Source: Anthonomus grandis grandis (Eukaryota; Arthropoda; Insecta; Coleoptera; Curculionidae). From it: a stretch of 64,000 bases of DNA. The translations under genes and the position numbers were made by a program. This document shows positions 10,693 to 21,929 of the stretch, piece after piece. The notes below the pieces were generated by a model that did no database searches, had not been told where the DNA came from, and saw nothing but the letters and a program-made list of their open reading frames with translations. The DNA lies in the NCBI RefSeq assembly GCF_022605725.1, contig NC_065567.1:40217127-40281126 (forward strand). Reading direction: 5' to 3'. Each line of letters begins with the position of its first letter. Position 1 is the first letter of the stretch.

Positions 10693-11548
10693 TTGACGCG
10701 AAGCGTATTGTAAAAAAGAACCCTGGTGAGTATTGCTATGTATGGCTATTTGCTATATTACTTTTCTTTAATAGTAGTTTAGTAATTCGAAAGGAAAATT
10801 TATAAATCTAATATATGCATATGAAGCAAGTTGCTAAATTGAAATAAATGTTCATTTTCCAGTATGAGAGAGCATCAACAGATTTTATTAGTACTAATTA
10901 TTTATTAACTATAGACAAAATCACTGATTGAAAACCGTTGCAGGTTAGTACCTATTTATTACCACTATTTTTATAATCTTGTGTATATAAGCCTATGACA
11001 CTGAATGTCAAAGCGTAAAAAACTAACTAAACATGTATAATTTTGAATAGTTGAGTTTAATAGTATTGTGCAAAGTTTTTGTATGATAAATACTTCCTTG
11101 CATTTGATTTATTTTTATAAATGTATGTTATCCATAAGTTATTAGATATGGATAACATATTACTTAAAAATGGTTACATTTCGTATCTAGTACTAATCAT
11201 ACGTACCTTTTTGTTTAAAGCTTACTTAACTTTCATTATTATTATAATAAAATTCTTATCATAATCAATATTTATTAATTTTATTTAAGTTAGGGTTTCT
11301 AAAAAAGTCTGGAAGAACCAAAATTAAGCTAGAATTAAAAAAGGCAGCAGTGCAATTGGAGGTTATTATACAATTAAAATGACTGTTTTTCAAAAGAGGT
11401 AAATCTGAAGTTAGTCTTACAATCAGTTTTACAAAACTCATGGTGGCCTTGGTCAGAAGAGAGATTTTTTTTAACGTATTTTTTTAACTAAGGCAGAAAG
11501 AAAAACTAAGGATTAACTAAGGAGTATTTCCTCAAAAGAAGTATTTGC
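10693..11548. other. AT-rich intergenic stretch
   Basis: No gene, repeat terminus or RNA recognised. Confidence 0.4.
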
Positions 11549-11732
11549 TTAAGTGCAAAAAGACTCCAAAAAAATGGAATTGCATCTGGAACCCATGGAT
11601 TTATTGACAAAGAAAGACGTACAGAATATCAGAAATTCATTTAATTTAAGAGGCTCGACCACAGATGTATATAGCGGAGCTATTATGTTTAAAAAGACGT
11701 TTATAAAAAATGTGGTTAGTGTGAAAATATCA

Positions 11733-13070
11733 AGTATACTTATTAGTCTACAATTTTTCACACTAGATTTATCACCACTTATAAATTGGCACCACATTAG
11801 CCATCTTCCACTTGCAATATATATATTAGACAATGGTTCATATAGCGAATGTGCACATTTTTTTACAAAAAAAGACTGTATACCGTCAGGACCCTTATTC
11901 TCGTTCAAGTTAGCTCTCCATATTTCCTTTAAATCTAAAAAGAATGCATTAGGAATAATTGCATCAAATATGGGTGAATTATTATGATTTACTGATTGTA
12001 CAAGGGGTGAAAAGCTTTTCTAAAAAAATCTGAGAATAGTTGGCTGACCTCAGGCCCATGAGCAGCTTTCTGATCAAGGTATACAGAATTCAGTATTCCA
12101 TTAGTTTTATTGTTAACAGAGATTAATTTCTTTTTATTCTTTGAAATATCATAATCAACAGATTTTACATAATTAACATAATCCAAATGTATCATTGTTT
12201 TACTTTGTCAACGTAACTAAATACGCCATAGTGAAATTCAAAGTTTGATCTTTTCCATTTTTTATGAGCTCGATTCTTTTGAAAAATTTTATCAATAGTT
12301 TTTTACTAAAATATAGTTTAACAAATTAATAAAGATTTTTATTAATTTGTTTTAAAGGTACAAAATTATTCATTGCATGGTTGACAATTTCATAAAATTT
12401 ACTTATACATAAATTTATGTTATGATCTTGAAAAATGTCTTCTTGATCAAAATTATCAAAATGTAAATTTAGACCATCGTAATCACATTTTTTAAAATTA
12501 AGTTTATCCACAGGTAAAAGGCAAATATCAAATTCTATAGATTTATGATTAGGGTCCTCTTAGACCAAAGGCAGCTGACAGTGTTTAATATTTTGGCAAA
12601 ACAGTAAATCATTGGATAAAATTAAATCAAGTGTACGGTTATTATCAAGTGAAGGTCATAAAAAGTCTTAAATTTATGGTTATAATTTTTAGCTACATAG
12701 TAAGTTTTTCTCGATGTCCAATTAATACTAGCGAATTTAAAATCACCGCAGATTAAAATGTTATTCCCTAATATAAAATTTTATATGCTATAAAGCTTAT
12801 CCAAGAAGCAGGCGCAAGATCACCTGATTGAATAAAAACACAACAAAAATTGCCTTTATAAATTTACCGCCATTCTTAAAGTTAATCGCAAGCCAGGCAT
12901 CCTCTGCATCACTTTCCCACTCTGAACGTTTTACAAAAGTATTTTCTTGCAACACAGCAATTAAACATCCACCTCTATCACTTTTCACGCTTCTACCCTG
13001 TTCTCGGTCTCGTCGAAAAACATGGTAACCATCGAATAGTTCGGAATTAAATACATCACTATTCAACTAA
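11733..13070 (-). pseudogene. LINE ORF2 fragments (endonuclease and RT), copy A
   Basis: 13066-12797 encodes an apurinic-type endonuclease fragment (FRRDREQGRSVKSDRGGCLI, an AVLQE strand, then AWLAINF). Next come endonuclease C-terminal pieces around 12330-12780 and a reverse transcriptase start at 11908-11733, with NKGPDGIQSFFVKKCAHSLY and SGDKSSVKNCRLISIL, typical of Jockey/CR1-group LINEs. Multiple frameshifts and stops break it, and the catalytic palm (the xADD box) is absent, so the copy cannot be active. Confidence 0.7.
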
Positions 13071-13340
13071 GTTTTTGTTAGATAATAAAATACAGTTGAA
13101 GTTATTATAAAGTAAATTACACTAGAAATCCTGAGATTTAGATCTTAAGCCCCTTATATTATTGCACGAAAAAACGTGAATAGGGTATAATAAGATGAAA
13201 AAAACGTGAATAGGGTATATTAAGACTAAAAAATATCACTGCCACAAATCTAAGTTAAATTTTAAAGAAAAAGCCTACATAGTAAGTAAATCTTCTTCAC
13301 TTCTAATTTGCTTGACATTGCTTCCGGGCATTTTTCGCAC

Positions 13341-14213
13341 TTAAATATTGTCATTATTAATCCAGACATACTTGTAAGACTTGACTCGAACTTGTTCGCG
13401 AGTTTTTTTTAAAAAGGAGTTTATTATGTGGGGATATTCATTTATGAATATGTTATTTGATATACCCTCAAGAGAGAGACCGTCTTTATTATTACCTTTT
13501 CTTAGTTTTGAGGCCTGAAGAACATTATTTCTCCCTTTGCGTGATGCATATTTTATTACCACATTTTTAGGCTGATCTTTGCGAAAGGATTAAACTCTCT
13601 ACGCATGCTCTATACAATCTTCTTCAACCTCAACCCCTATGGAGGTGTGAATTTTTTTGACTATGCTAATAAGATCGTCATTTCTCCCTTTAGGGAGTCC
13701 CTGTATGGGGGTCTAGACATCTGCTCAATATCGTTGACCGACCGGGAGAGCTTTTTAACGTTTTTTGAAGGTCTCGTTTTCCATTTTTAATATTTGAATT
13801 ACCTTTATTTCTTCATTTAACTTCTTTAAAGATTCTTTAAACTTCGACACCTTATGAGAACAAAAATTTACAGACTGTAAAAGTTCCTTTTGCTTAGTGC
13901 GGAACTCGCGAATTTGATCGTTAATATCTCTCACAAAATCGACCATTTCAGCCTTAAATCCAATATCAGGAGTACTCGTAGAATAACTCATCTTAGCTCT
14001 GGCATTAATTGGACTTTAACTCACGGGATCGCCGCTGCCGCTGCAATTCAAACATTTCCACAGGATGCCCAGTTTATCGCTAATGATATTTACTTAGTCT
14101 ATCGATAGACCAACACATTTAGCATGATAAGAATTCTTACACATTCATTGGCATTGTATACCTGGAGATTTTTTCGTGATTTGTGATGTGCAGGATATAC
14201 ATATTGGCGACAT
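13341..14213 (-). pseudogene. LINE ORF1 (PHD finger, coiled coil, FP-like domain), copy A
   Basis: The start MSPICISCTSQITKK opens a PHD-type zinc finger (Cys pairs, then HAKCVGLS, then WKCLNC). A helical, coiled-coil-like stretch follows (IREFRTKQKELLQSV). The end resembles the Baculo_FP fold found in insect LINE ORF1 proteins (VIKYASRKGR, ISNNIFINEYPH, KSYKYVWINNDNI). Known ORF1 proteins bind the element RNA. Stops and shifts occur throughout: TGA replaces Gly in the finger near 14150, and frames break at about 13755 and 13600. Confidence 0.7.
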
Positions 14214-14640
14214 TGTTTACTTAATTAGCCGCAAACTACTTCATATGCTGTTATGAAATTATAGAGTCACTAAGAACACTGTAAGTTACAAAATGGCACA
14301 AAACTCACTTTATTTAAGAGACCTTAACTGCTAAATATTGCGTTTAAATAGAGAGCTGCACAAATACACACTGAAATTCGTTGAACCACGTTCACTTGAT
14401 CTATATACAATCTAAAATATTGAAGCATTTTTGATCGTCGGTTTAGGTGTATATGATATGTTTATGTGATACACAAAAATAGTGAACTGATTTATACCAC
14501 ACTTAAGATTATTACAAACATTTATTTGAACTGTAATGATTTTCTACTATTTATTTTGATTTAAAATTTTCACGCGCGCCAATGTTCACACTTGCACATT
14601 AAAACGCGCCAATATTCACAATTGAACTGACCTTCCACGG

Positions 14641-14990
14641 CTCCTTATAGATTAGGTGTACCATTGTTCCGGAACATTCTCTAACTTTCGTTGTGCGCCC
14701 AGAGATGTCGCAAGTTGTGCCCACCGCTCGCTCCACCGAGGTGTTTCAGTAAACCTGAAGACCACTTCTAATATGCTGTGAATCATCCTACAGTCCAAGT
14801 TATCGAGTCCTAATCCCAGCTTGGGAATTGCCAAACTGGCTATCCTATTCCGACAAGCAAATTAACAGAATTATTTTGCATTAATTGTATCCGCCTTTTC
14901 TCCATTTCTACCAAACCTGGTCCATAAAATGAATAACAAAAATCAAAATAGAGAGGCACCAGCGAGTCGCAGAGGATTTTTTAAAAGATG
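14641..14990 (-). pseudogene. C-terminal RT tail of a second LINE, cut by the BEL/Pao insertion
   Basis: On the minus strand this repeats 23334-23780: DSLVPLYFDF-like residues, a MEKRRIQL-like block, then IPKLGLGLDNLDCRMIHS, the thumb/C-terminal region of a Jockey/CR1-group RT. Copy A lacks about 150 bp present in B (23572-23722). The BEL/Pao LTR begins at 14992, directly after this segment. Confidence 0.6.
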
Positions 14991-14991
14991 T

Positions 14992-15561
14992 TGTAGGAGA
15001 AATATAAAAAGAGAGACTGTATCTTTAATTAATTAAGGCATAAAACATTAAGACGACGGCCAAGACAACCCCAAAATAATTTGTGGCTCACCTTGCTGTC
15101 GCTTCTGTTCAGGACTGCTCCTCCAGGTTCACCTCCAAATATTTGCTGGGTTTGACGGTGTGCCGGCACTTATAATTTTTGGAATTCACTCGCGTTTCTT
15201 TATATATGGAGAGCAACTTATTTGGTCCGTAGTTTATATACCAATGCTCATGCTGCCAGTTCCCATCAATCAGGATCGATGCAGTACTGGACTAGAGGTG
15301 CGTGCGACTCTTCTCGGTCAAAATTAAGGTTGTCTTACATATGACGCGATAAAAGCCGCGAATAATGATTTAGCAAAAAAAAAACTAAAGAAATTGTAGA
15401 ATACAACTTTAGATATTAACAATGATCGGTACCACGACGAAGCAAAGCTCATGTTAAATATAATTATATGAATATTGACAATAAAAAAAAAGAATAAAAA
15501 TAAATAAAGAAATGAGTCTTCCGATTTGACGGAACATACCGCCCACCTAAAATGCCCCACA
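14992..15561 (-). repeat. BEL/Pao 3' LTR, complete
   Basis: On the element strand it begins TGTGGGGCATTTTAGG and ends TATTTCTCCTACA, giving TG..CA ends over 570 bp. It contains a TATA-like box, GGTATATAAACTACGG. About 104 bp at its far end recur at 21673-21776. No clear polypurine tract precedes it, so the inner edge rests on the TG alone. Confidence 0.7.
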
Positions 15562-15644
15562 TTTTAAGTAAAAAAAAAGAGAGCAAAAATTAAAAAAAAA
15601 AACATGAATTCTAACGCGAAATATAAATTATCTGTAAATAAAAA

Positions 15645-17285
15645 CTAACTGTTCGGTAATGAACATAACTTCGAGACAGGACGGCGCAGTATCCCCTTAT
15701 GCGTCTTTACCGCTACAACACGCGTAATGCCATCCCTGCCTGGAAAACATTCTATTACACGACCCAACAACCACGAAAGGGGTGGAGCATTATCCTCCTT
15801 TATTAATACCAATGAATCAACTTCAATGGCTTTACTTGTATCATACCACTTCGACCTCTGATTAAGGGTGTGTAAATATTCATTATGCCACCTCTTCCAA
15901 AAATCCTGGTGGATACGTTGAATAAGTTGCCAGCGCGAAAGACGACCTAATTTAATCTCTGTTAGGCCGGATTCAACGAAGGTATTTATAGGTTCCAAAT
16001 TCAAAAAATGACTAGGGGTCAAAGGGTTTAAGTCATTAGGGTCGCTACTTAATGAACAGAGAGGTCGAGAGTTTAGGATTGCCTCTATTGAGGTCAAGAC
16101 AGTATTAAACTCCTCATAGGTGAGGATGTGCGAACCAACTACGCGATGTAGATGGCCCTTTACGGCCTTAATTCCAGCTTCTCAAATTCCACCAAAATGG
16201 GGGGCTGAAGGGGGGTTGAAGTGCCACACTATGCCTTCGTGGATCGATGCATTACGCATATTTTGCATCAACTCTTTTGACGCACCCATAAAATTCGTCC
16301 CACAATCGCTAAACATGTCTGTGACACGACCTCGGCGAGAAACAAAGCGCCTTAATGCGGTCAGAAAGGCATCGCTTGATAGCTCTGTAACCAGTTTCAA
16401 GTGAAGAGCCTTTGTGCACAAGCAGACAAAAAGGCAAATATAAGCCTTACAAGTTTTGCTGCCACGATGCTTGCCCATAGTGATTAAGTATGGCCCTCCA
16501 AAATCCACACCACTTTTGGTGAAACATTTTACTTGATTTACTCTGAAGGACGGTAAATCACCCATAAGAGGAATTTGTGATGAAGGGTTACACCTAAAGC
16601 AACGCATGCAGGAAGACAAAACCTTTTTAATAATTCTTTTTGAAGAAGGAATCCAAAAGCGTTGACTGAGTAGGAATTGGGTAGTTTGTAAACCAGGGTG
16701 CATATGTTTAATGTGAGTTTGTTCAATAATTAGAGAGGTAATTCGATGATCACGGGGTAATAGACAGGGGTGTTTATGATTATAAGAAAGGGAAGCGTGC
16801 TTCAATCGTCCGCCCACTCTGAGAACACCATCCTTGTCTAAAAAAGGAGAGAGCTTCCGAATATATTTCGGTAATACTGTTAGATTAGGATTGGATTTCG
16901 AAAGTTCTGCCATTTCTTGAGCAAATGAAACTTTCTGAACTTCTCGGATTAAAAGTAAGAGAGCTCTATCCAATTCTGCCAATGTTACATGACCTTTATT
17001 GTCAACGAGTTTTGGAGCCTTTACATATGCACAGAAAGGTAAAACATATGCAACAATACGAATAATCTTTGATAAAGAGGAAAATCTGGATATCAAATTA
17101 TCCCAGAAGCTAACTACTGGAGTCGAGGTTAATAAAACAATCCTTCTTTTTTCAAGGTCTATACTATCGTCAAGTATACAGGGATCATTAACCCATTCAG
17201 TAAGATGAGATGTAAGGAATTCTGGTCCAGCCCACCATTTTTCTAGATGAAGTAACTCGGGGGGGAAGAAGACCTCTGGTAGCAC
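15645..17285 (-). pseudogene. BEL/Pao integrase
   Basis: The integrase part of Pol inserts element DNA into chromosomes. Visible are an HHCC-like zinc region (SLIIEQTHIKHMHPGLQ, then CMRCFRC), the first catalytic Asp in SGVDFGGPYLI, the second in MFSDCGTNFMGA, and the Glu in EAGIKAVKGHL. A C-terminal domain holds RSKWYDTSKAI and LLGRVIECFPGRDG. A TGA at 16182-16184 replaces the Trp normally found just before the catalytic Glu region. A run of seven C at about 17258-17266 shifts the frame relative to the upstream RNase H. Confidence 0.88.
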
Positions 17286-19022
17286 AATCAGCAGGATTAT
17301 TTTCCGACCTAATATGAGCCCAGCAATCCGCAGATTATTTTTCCTGAATATACGATACGCGGTTACTTACAAAAGTAGTCCATTTATGGGGAGAAGACTT
17401 TATCCAGCTTAAAGCTACGGTGGAGTCAGTCCATGCAAACAATGACGAAATATTTATAGAATCAGTAAGCGCTTCTTTAACTGATGACATTAAATCTGGC
17501 AATAAGACAGCCGAGCACAACTCTAGCCTTGGAATCGAGATTGTCTTAAGAGGAGCTACTCTACTCTTAGAACATAGCAAATACGTCTGAACGTTATCAT
17601 CATAAGTAATTATGCGAAAATAGACCACAGCTGCATACGCCTTTTCCGAGCTATCGCAGAAGCCGTGCATCTCACACAATTTCATCTGGGAAGGGATAAT
17701 CTTTTGAGGTAATAAAAGCCTCGATAGGGTAGAAATACCTTCTTTAAACAAAGACCAGTATTCTTTAATAGAGTTAGGAGCAGGTTGGTCCCAGTCTAGT
17801 CCAGATGACCATAATTGTTGAATAATTATTTTCAAAGAGACAGTAACAGGGGAAAGAAGTCCTAAAGGGTCGAAAATACGAGCCAAATCAGATAACATGT
17901 TTCTTTTTGTACATGGTTTTACTTTAGATTCTATTTTAAAGACAAAAGAATCACTAAGAGGATTCCATTGCAAGCCTAAAATCTTGACTATGGAATCAGT
18001 CTCTTTATCAAAGGAAAGGGGGTTCAACTGTGTCAAAGAGGTGTCTAAATGAGATATTAATAAAGGCGTATTACTCGCCCATTTTCGCAATTCAAAGCCA
18101 CCAAGAGAAAGCAACGAAATTAGTTCTTGCCGAAGGGCAAGAGCTGATTCTATAGAATCAGTACCGCTAACTACGTCATCCACGAATATTTCATTCTCTA
18201 AGACTTCAGATGCCCTAAGAAAATTAAACTTATAATCCCTAGCAAGTTGAGTGAGAGTTCTAATAGCTTGGTATGGTGAAGAAGCTACACCGTAGGTTAC
18301 GGTATTCAGTTGATTTGTCTCTTACAGGATCAGACTTTGAAAACCTCCATAAAATTCTTTGAAAATTTCTACAGGGTTGATCTATGAGAATTTGTCGAAA
18401 CATCTGCTTAATATCAGCAGTGAATGCAACAGCATGGATGCGACACTTTAACAGCAAGTGAAATATATCCTGTTGAAGCTTGGGGCCGACTAACAAAGTG
18501 TCATTGAGAGAAATATTATTTGCAGCCTTCGCGGAGGCGTCGAAAACAACACGAAGTTTTGTGGTTGAACTTTCCGGACGAAGAATACAGTGATGAGGTA
18601 TGTAATAAGAATTTTTTGTATCCTTATCTAAGGGTAATATTTCCATATGTCCCGTGTCAAGAAAATCCCGCATAAAAGAGCGATATTCATCATGAAGCTC
18701 GGGATTGGATTCTAAACAATGTTCAAGAGAATAAAACCTACGCAAAGCGATATCTCGAGTGTTTTCAAAAACTGGGAGTTCTAAATGTTTGAAAGGAAGT
18801 TGAAGAATATATCTCCCTGAGGAGTTTCGAGTTTTCGAGAGTATGAGTCCTCTGAAAAAACTCCTCTGCAGCAACTTCATCAGGGGAATGAACATGGTAA
18901 TTAGGGACTTGTTCCAGCTGCCAAAACCTTTTAACGATATCTACAAGAGTGGAGCTGACAGTAGCGCAAAGGCTATTAGGGGTTGAACGAGAAATAGAGT
19001 CCTGGTAAGACACACGACCCAT
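17286..19022 (-). pseudogene. BEL/Pao reverse transcriptase and RNase H
   Basis: Starts with the connecting part IIMGRVSYQDSISRSTPNS. The RT catalytic sites are AFTADIKQMFRQILI and EIFVDDVVSGTDS, the FVDD box at about 18166-18192. The RNase H-like part holds MHGFCDSSEKAYAAVVYF and LFAWTDSTVALSWI. Frame changes occur near 18800-18890 and 18310. A TAA at 17335-17337 separates RNase H from the NNPADCATRG region. The family role is copying element RNA into DNA inside the particle. Confidence 0.88.
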
Positions 19023-19028
19023 AATTAT

Positions 19029-20566
19029 TCACCCTAGTTGAGTATTTAGAGCAACAGGTTTATTAATCGATTGCGATATTTGACCTTCTTTAACAAGAAA
19101 ACCAAAAACATCACCTCCAACCAACATGTCAATAGGACCCGAAACATTAAAACTTTCGTCTGCCAGCTCGAGATGAGAAAACTGAGTGAAGCAATCTGTG
19201 GGTAAATCTGAAGAGGGGAGGTTTTCGCATAATTTTGGAATTATGGCACAATCTAGAGATAATTTGGGGTTTGTAAAGCTTTTAGGCGTGAAAGTGCATG
19301 TGACTTCATGAGAGACATTTGAGACAGTATCACCTAAGCCCTTAACAAACAGAGAAAGAGGTCGTTTGACTAGGCCCAAACGTTTACATAATTTGTTTGT
19401 AATAAAATTCACTTGACTTGCGCTGTCCAACAAGATTCGCGCATTGATAAATTGACCCTGGGAATCCAGAACCCGAATCTGTGCCGTGGCCAATAAAACA
19501 GTGCTTTCAGTATTTTTGTGTGGTTTGATATTGGTCAAGGCAACAGGCAGAGAATTTGGAGAAGATTCCTGCTCTACGGCAGGTGGCTGAGAAACTTCAA
19601 AGGAGTCATGATGTAAAAGGGTATGATGAGGCTTGGAGCATTTTTCGCACCGGCGACGAGATGAGCAATTAAGAGAGTTATGTTTTAAACCAAGGCAATT
19701 AGTGCACCATTTATTAGTTTTTGCAATTTTATATCTTTCGTGGGAATGTTTACTTAAGAATTCTGAACATTTATAAATTGAGTGATTATTTTTGTGGCAA
19801 AAGTAACATGACACAACAACAAAAGTTCTTTTTGGCATTGCTGTTTGTTTTATATATTTAGAAGTACTAGGCTTTACATCTTTAAAAGAGCTTGAGACGG
19901 TATCTAATGCGATACACTGCTTCTTAAGAAAGTCTAATAAAATTTCAAAATGCTTATGCTTATTATCAATCTCGTCAAGAGACTTACCACATTCGAGCTC
20001 GAATCTCGTAGCCGTGCCTGAATCAAGGCAATCAAACAGCATATAAAATAAAATAAAATCCCATTGTGAAACAGGGTGACCCATATTCTCAATGGCAGTT
20101 AAATGTTCATTAAACGTATCTAATAAAGTTTGAAGAGATTTTGCATCATGCTCGTTCGAAAGCTTCCCAGTTTTTTCAATCTCGCGCCAGTGACTAACAG
20201 AAATTAATAGGTTATTCTCATATCTACCCTTCAATGTGCTATAGGCTATGGGATAATTATTATGCGTTAAAGGAGTACATTGTACAATACTTAGTGGGGG
20301 TTCTTCTAAGGAATTGTAAAGGATAAGTAAATTTTTCTACATTGGAAAGACTTGAATTATTGTGAATAATAGAGTCATAAAGGTCAATAAAAGTCTTCCA
20401 ATTTCGGACAGTGCCATTAAATTTTTTAAGTTCCATCTTAGGTAATTTAACATGACGTTTGTGTATGAAGGCGCACATTATTGATGGCAACTACTTTGAT
20501 TTCTTCTAAGCAGCTAACAGCACTATCGCGTTGAGCAATAAGGCCTTTTAGCTTTTTATCAGCCAT
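19029..20566 (-). pseudogene. BEL/Pao Gag, zinc knuckles and protease
   Basis: The start is taken at ATG 20564-20566 (MADKKLKGLIAQRDS). Gag follows (KMELKKFNGTVRNWKTF), with frameshifts near 20480 and 20310. Zinc knuckles read CYFCHKNNHSIYKC and CTNCLGLKHNSLNC, plus a third Cys/His pair set (CEKCSKPHH). The aspartic protease motif is ILLDSASQVNFI. The frame ends at TAG 19029-19031, in place of the Trp expected in the conserved link to RT; the same frame continues into 19022. Confidence 0.85.
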
Positions 20567-21672
20567 ATTAACGAGAGCGAAAGAAGAAAAATTAAATTAG
20601 GGATTAAAATATTTGAACCCGAGATAAAGCAATACTGAGCAAAAAACAAAGTTAGACAAAATGAGAAAGGGGGTTTATTATATTTCTTATTTTGATTAAA
20701 CAGTAAAAATTGCTTAATAAGGTAAAATTAACCAAGCTACTTATACCTATTGATATAGAGCTATAAATTCAGAGATTCAAAAAATGGAATTATTTTTATA
20801 TGTTTATTTTATACGTTAAGCGTGAAGGGTATAGTTGATTAAATTAGTTATAAAATTGTTCACGCAAGAGCAGAGATATAGAAAGATCAAAATGTATTAA
20901 GAGCATTAAAGAGAAGGAGAAATGGATAAGACCATATAAATGAAATTGTTTTGATACACTAAATTGCAAGAAATTTCTGAGAAGGTGTAGCAAATAAAGA
21001 GAAACTGTCACAATATATAATCAAAACAATTGAGGGAGTTATGCGAGATATTATGAGTAAAATTACAAATAATACCATATATAAGAAGAGAGAGGCAAAT
21101 ATCACCTATGAGTATCACAAAGAGAGAAAGAGAGAGAGAAGATTTGGCAAACCAGGGGGTTTAATATTTGGGGGTAATAAGATTAATTACCAAATCTTTT
21201 ACCAAAAAGTCAATAAAAAAATTTATTATTTTATGAGCAATATTATTGTAAAGTAATATTACTAGACAAGCCAACAACGAAAACCAAATTATAAGTCCGG
21301 GCGTAGAGAGGAAATAATATTAAGTAAAGCCACCGAAACCGAGTTGATTTACTTATTCCACTCTGTAAAAATATAATAAGAGACGGATGAGGGACCAGCG
21401 GCGCTGCAACTGACGCGAGACGCAATTATCGACGCGTTGAGACGCTAAATGTAAGGAGAGAGATAGATAGACGGTACTGTCCGAATGACTCGAGAATGGA
21501 ATTTCTATAACTAACCAAAATTTTAAACAATTTCAAGATGAGGTTTACCAATATAGCAATACCGAATAATAATTTTGTATGCTCTTACACGTTTTGGATG
21601 TAATTTTTTGCTGAAATGTAGGTATGCAATCAAAACCCTAAATCCAAATCCGCGATCGAAGTGGCCAAAAAA
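20567..21672 (-). other. BEL/Pao leader region
   Basis: Lies between the Gag start and the 5' LTR. AT- and AG-rich, with no convincing coding frame; the open frame at 21041-21256 is low-complexity Lys/Arg/Glu sequence. Confidence 0.6.
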
Positions 21673-21776
21673 TGTAGGAGAAATATAAAAATAGTGGACT
21701 GTATCTTTAATTAATTAATGCATAAAAAATTAAGACGACGGCCAAGACAACCCCAAAATAATTTGTGGCTCACCTT
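21673..21776 (-). repeat. BEL/Pao 5' LTR, truncated
   Basis: Repeats 14992-15097 closely (TGTAGGAGAAATATAAAA through ATTTGTGGCTCACC) and then diverges. Immediately afterwards the bases CCAAAATAATTTGTGG recur at 21778-21793, a small duplication at the breakpoint. About 465 bp of this LTR is missing. Confidence 0.75.
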
Positions 21777-21929
21777 CCAAAATAATTTGTGGATGTAGAA
21801 AGGCGGATCAATGGAGAGACACTACCATAAATATAATCATATTTATCAAATAGAATTACGATCGAACTTCACAGCTAAGTTTGTTTGATCGAATAAGTTT
21901 AACTCACTACTGCAAATGATTAGCTAAAC

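Larger units (their letters stand above)
11549..14640 (-). mobile_element. LINE copy A (PHD-finger ORF1 type), decayed
   Basis: A non-LTR retrotransposon read on the minus strand: 5' region near 14640-14214, ORF1 from 14213, endonuclease/RT ORF2 from about 13070 downward. Nearly the same sequence lies inverted at 23800-26335 (copy B). Copy A keeps an endonuclease part (12797-13066) that copy B lacks. Its RT similarity ends at about 11733, beyond which 11549-11733 differs from copy B. Confidence 0.75.
14992..21776 (-). mobile_element. BEL/Pao LTR retrotransposon, decayed
   Basis: Order on the minus strand: truncated 5' LTR (21673-21776), leader, Gag with zinc knuckles and aspartic protease, reverse transcriptase, RNase H, integrase, complete 3' LTR (14992-15561). 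Internal coding runs 20566-15645. The domain order and the Gag motif KMELKKFNGTVRNWKTF with SIVQCTPLTHNNYPIAY are diagnostic of BEL/Pao. Next to the 5' LTR the minus strand begins TTTTTTGGCCACTTCGATC, so TGGCCACTTCGATC could be the tRNA primer site; the tRNA is not identified. Three in-frame stops and several frameshifts make it inactive. Confidence 0.9.

Noticed and set aside
15324..15560. 78-codon minus-strand frame
   Set aside because: Lies wholly in the BEL/Pao LTR; Phe/Ser-rich composition from AT-rich DNA.
16120..16404. 94-codon plus-strand frame
   Set aside because: Antisense shadow of the BEL/Pao integrase.
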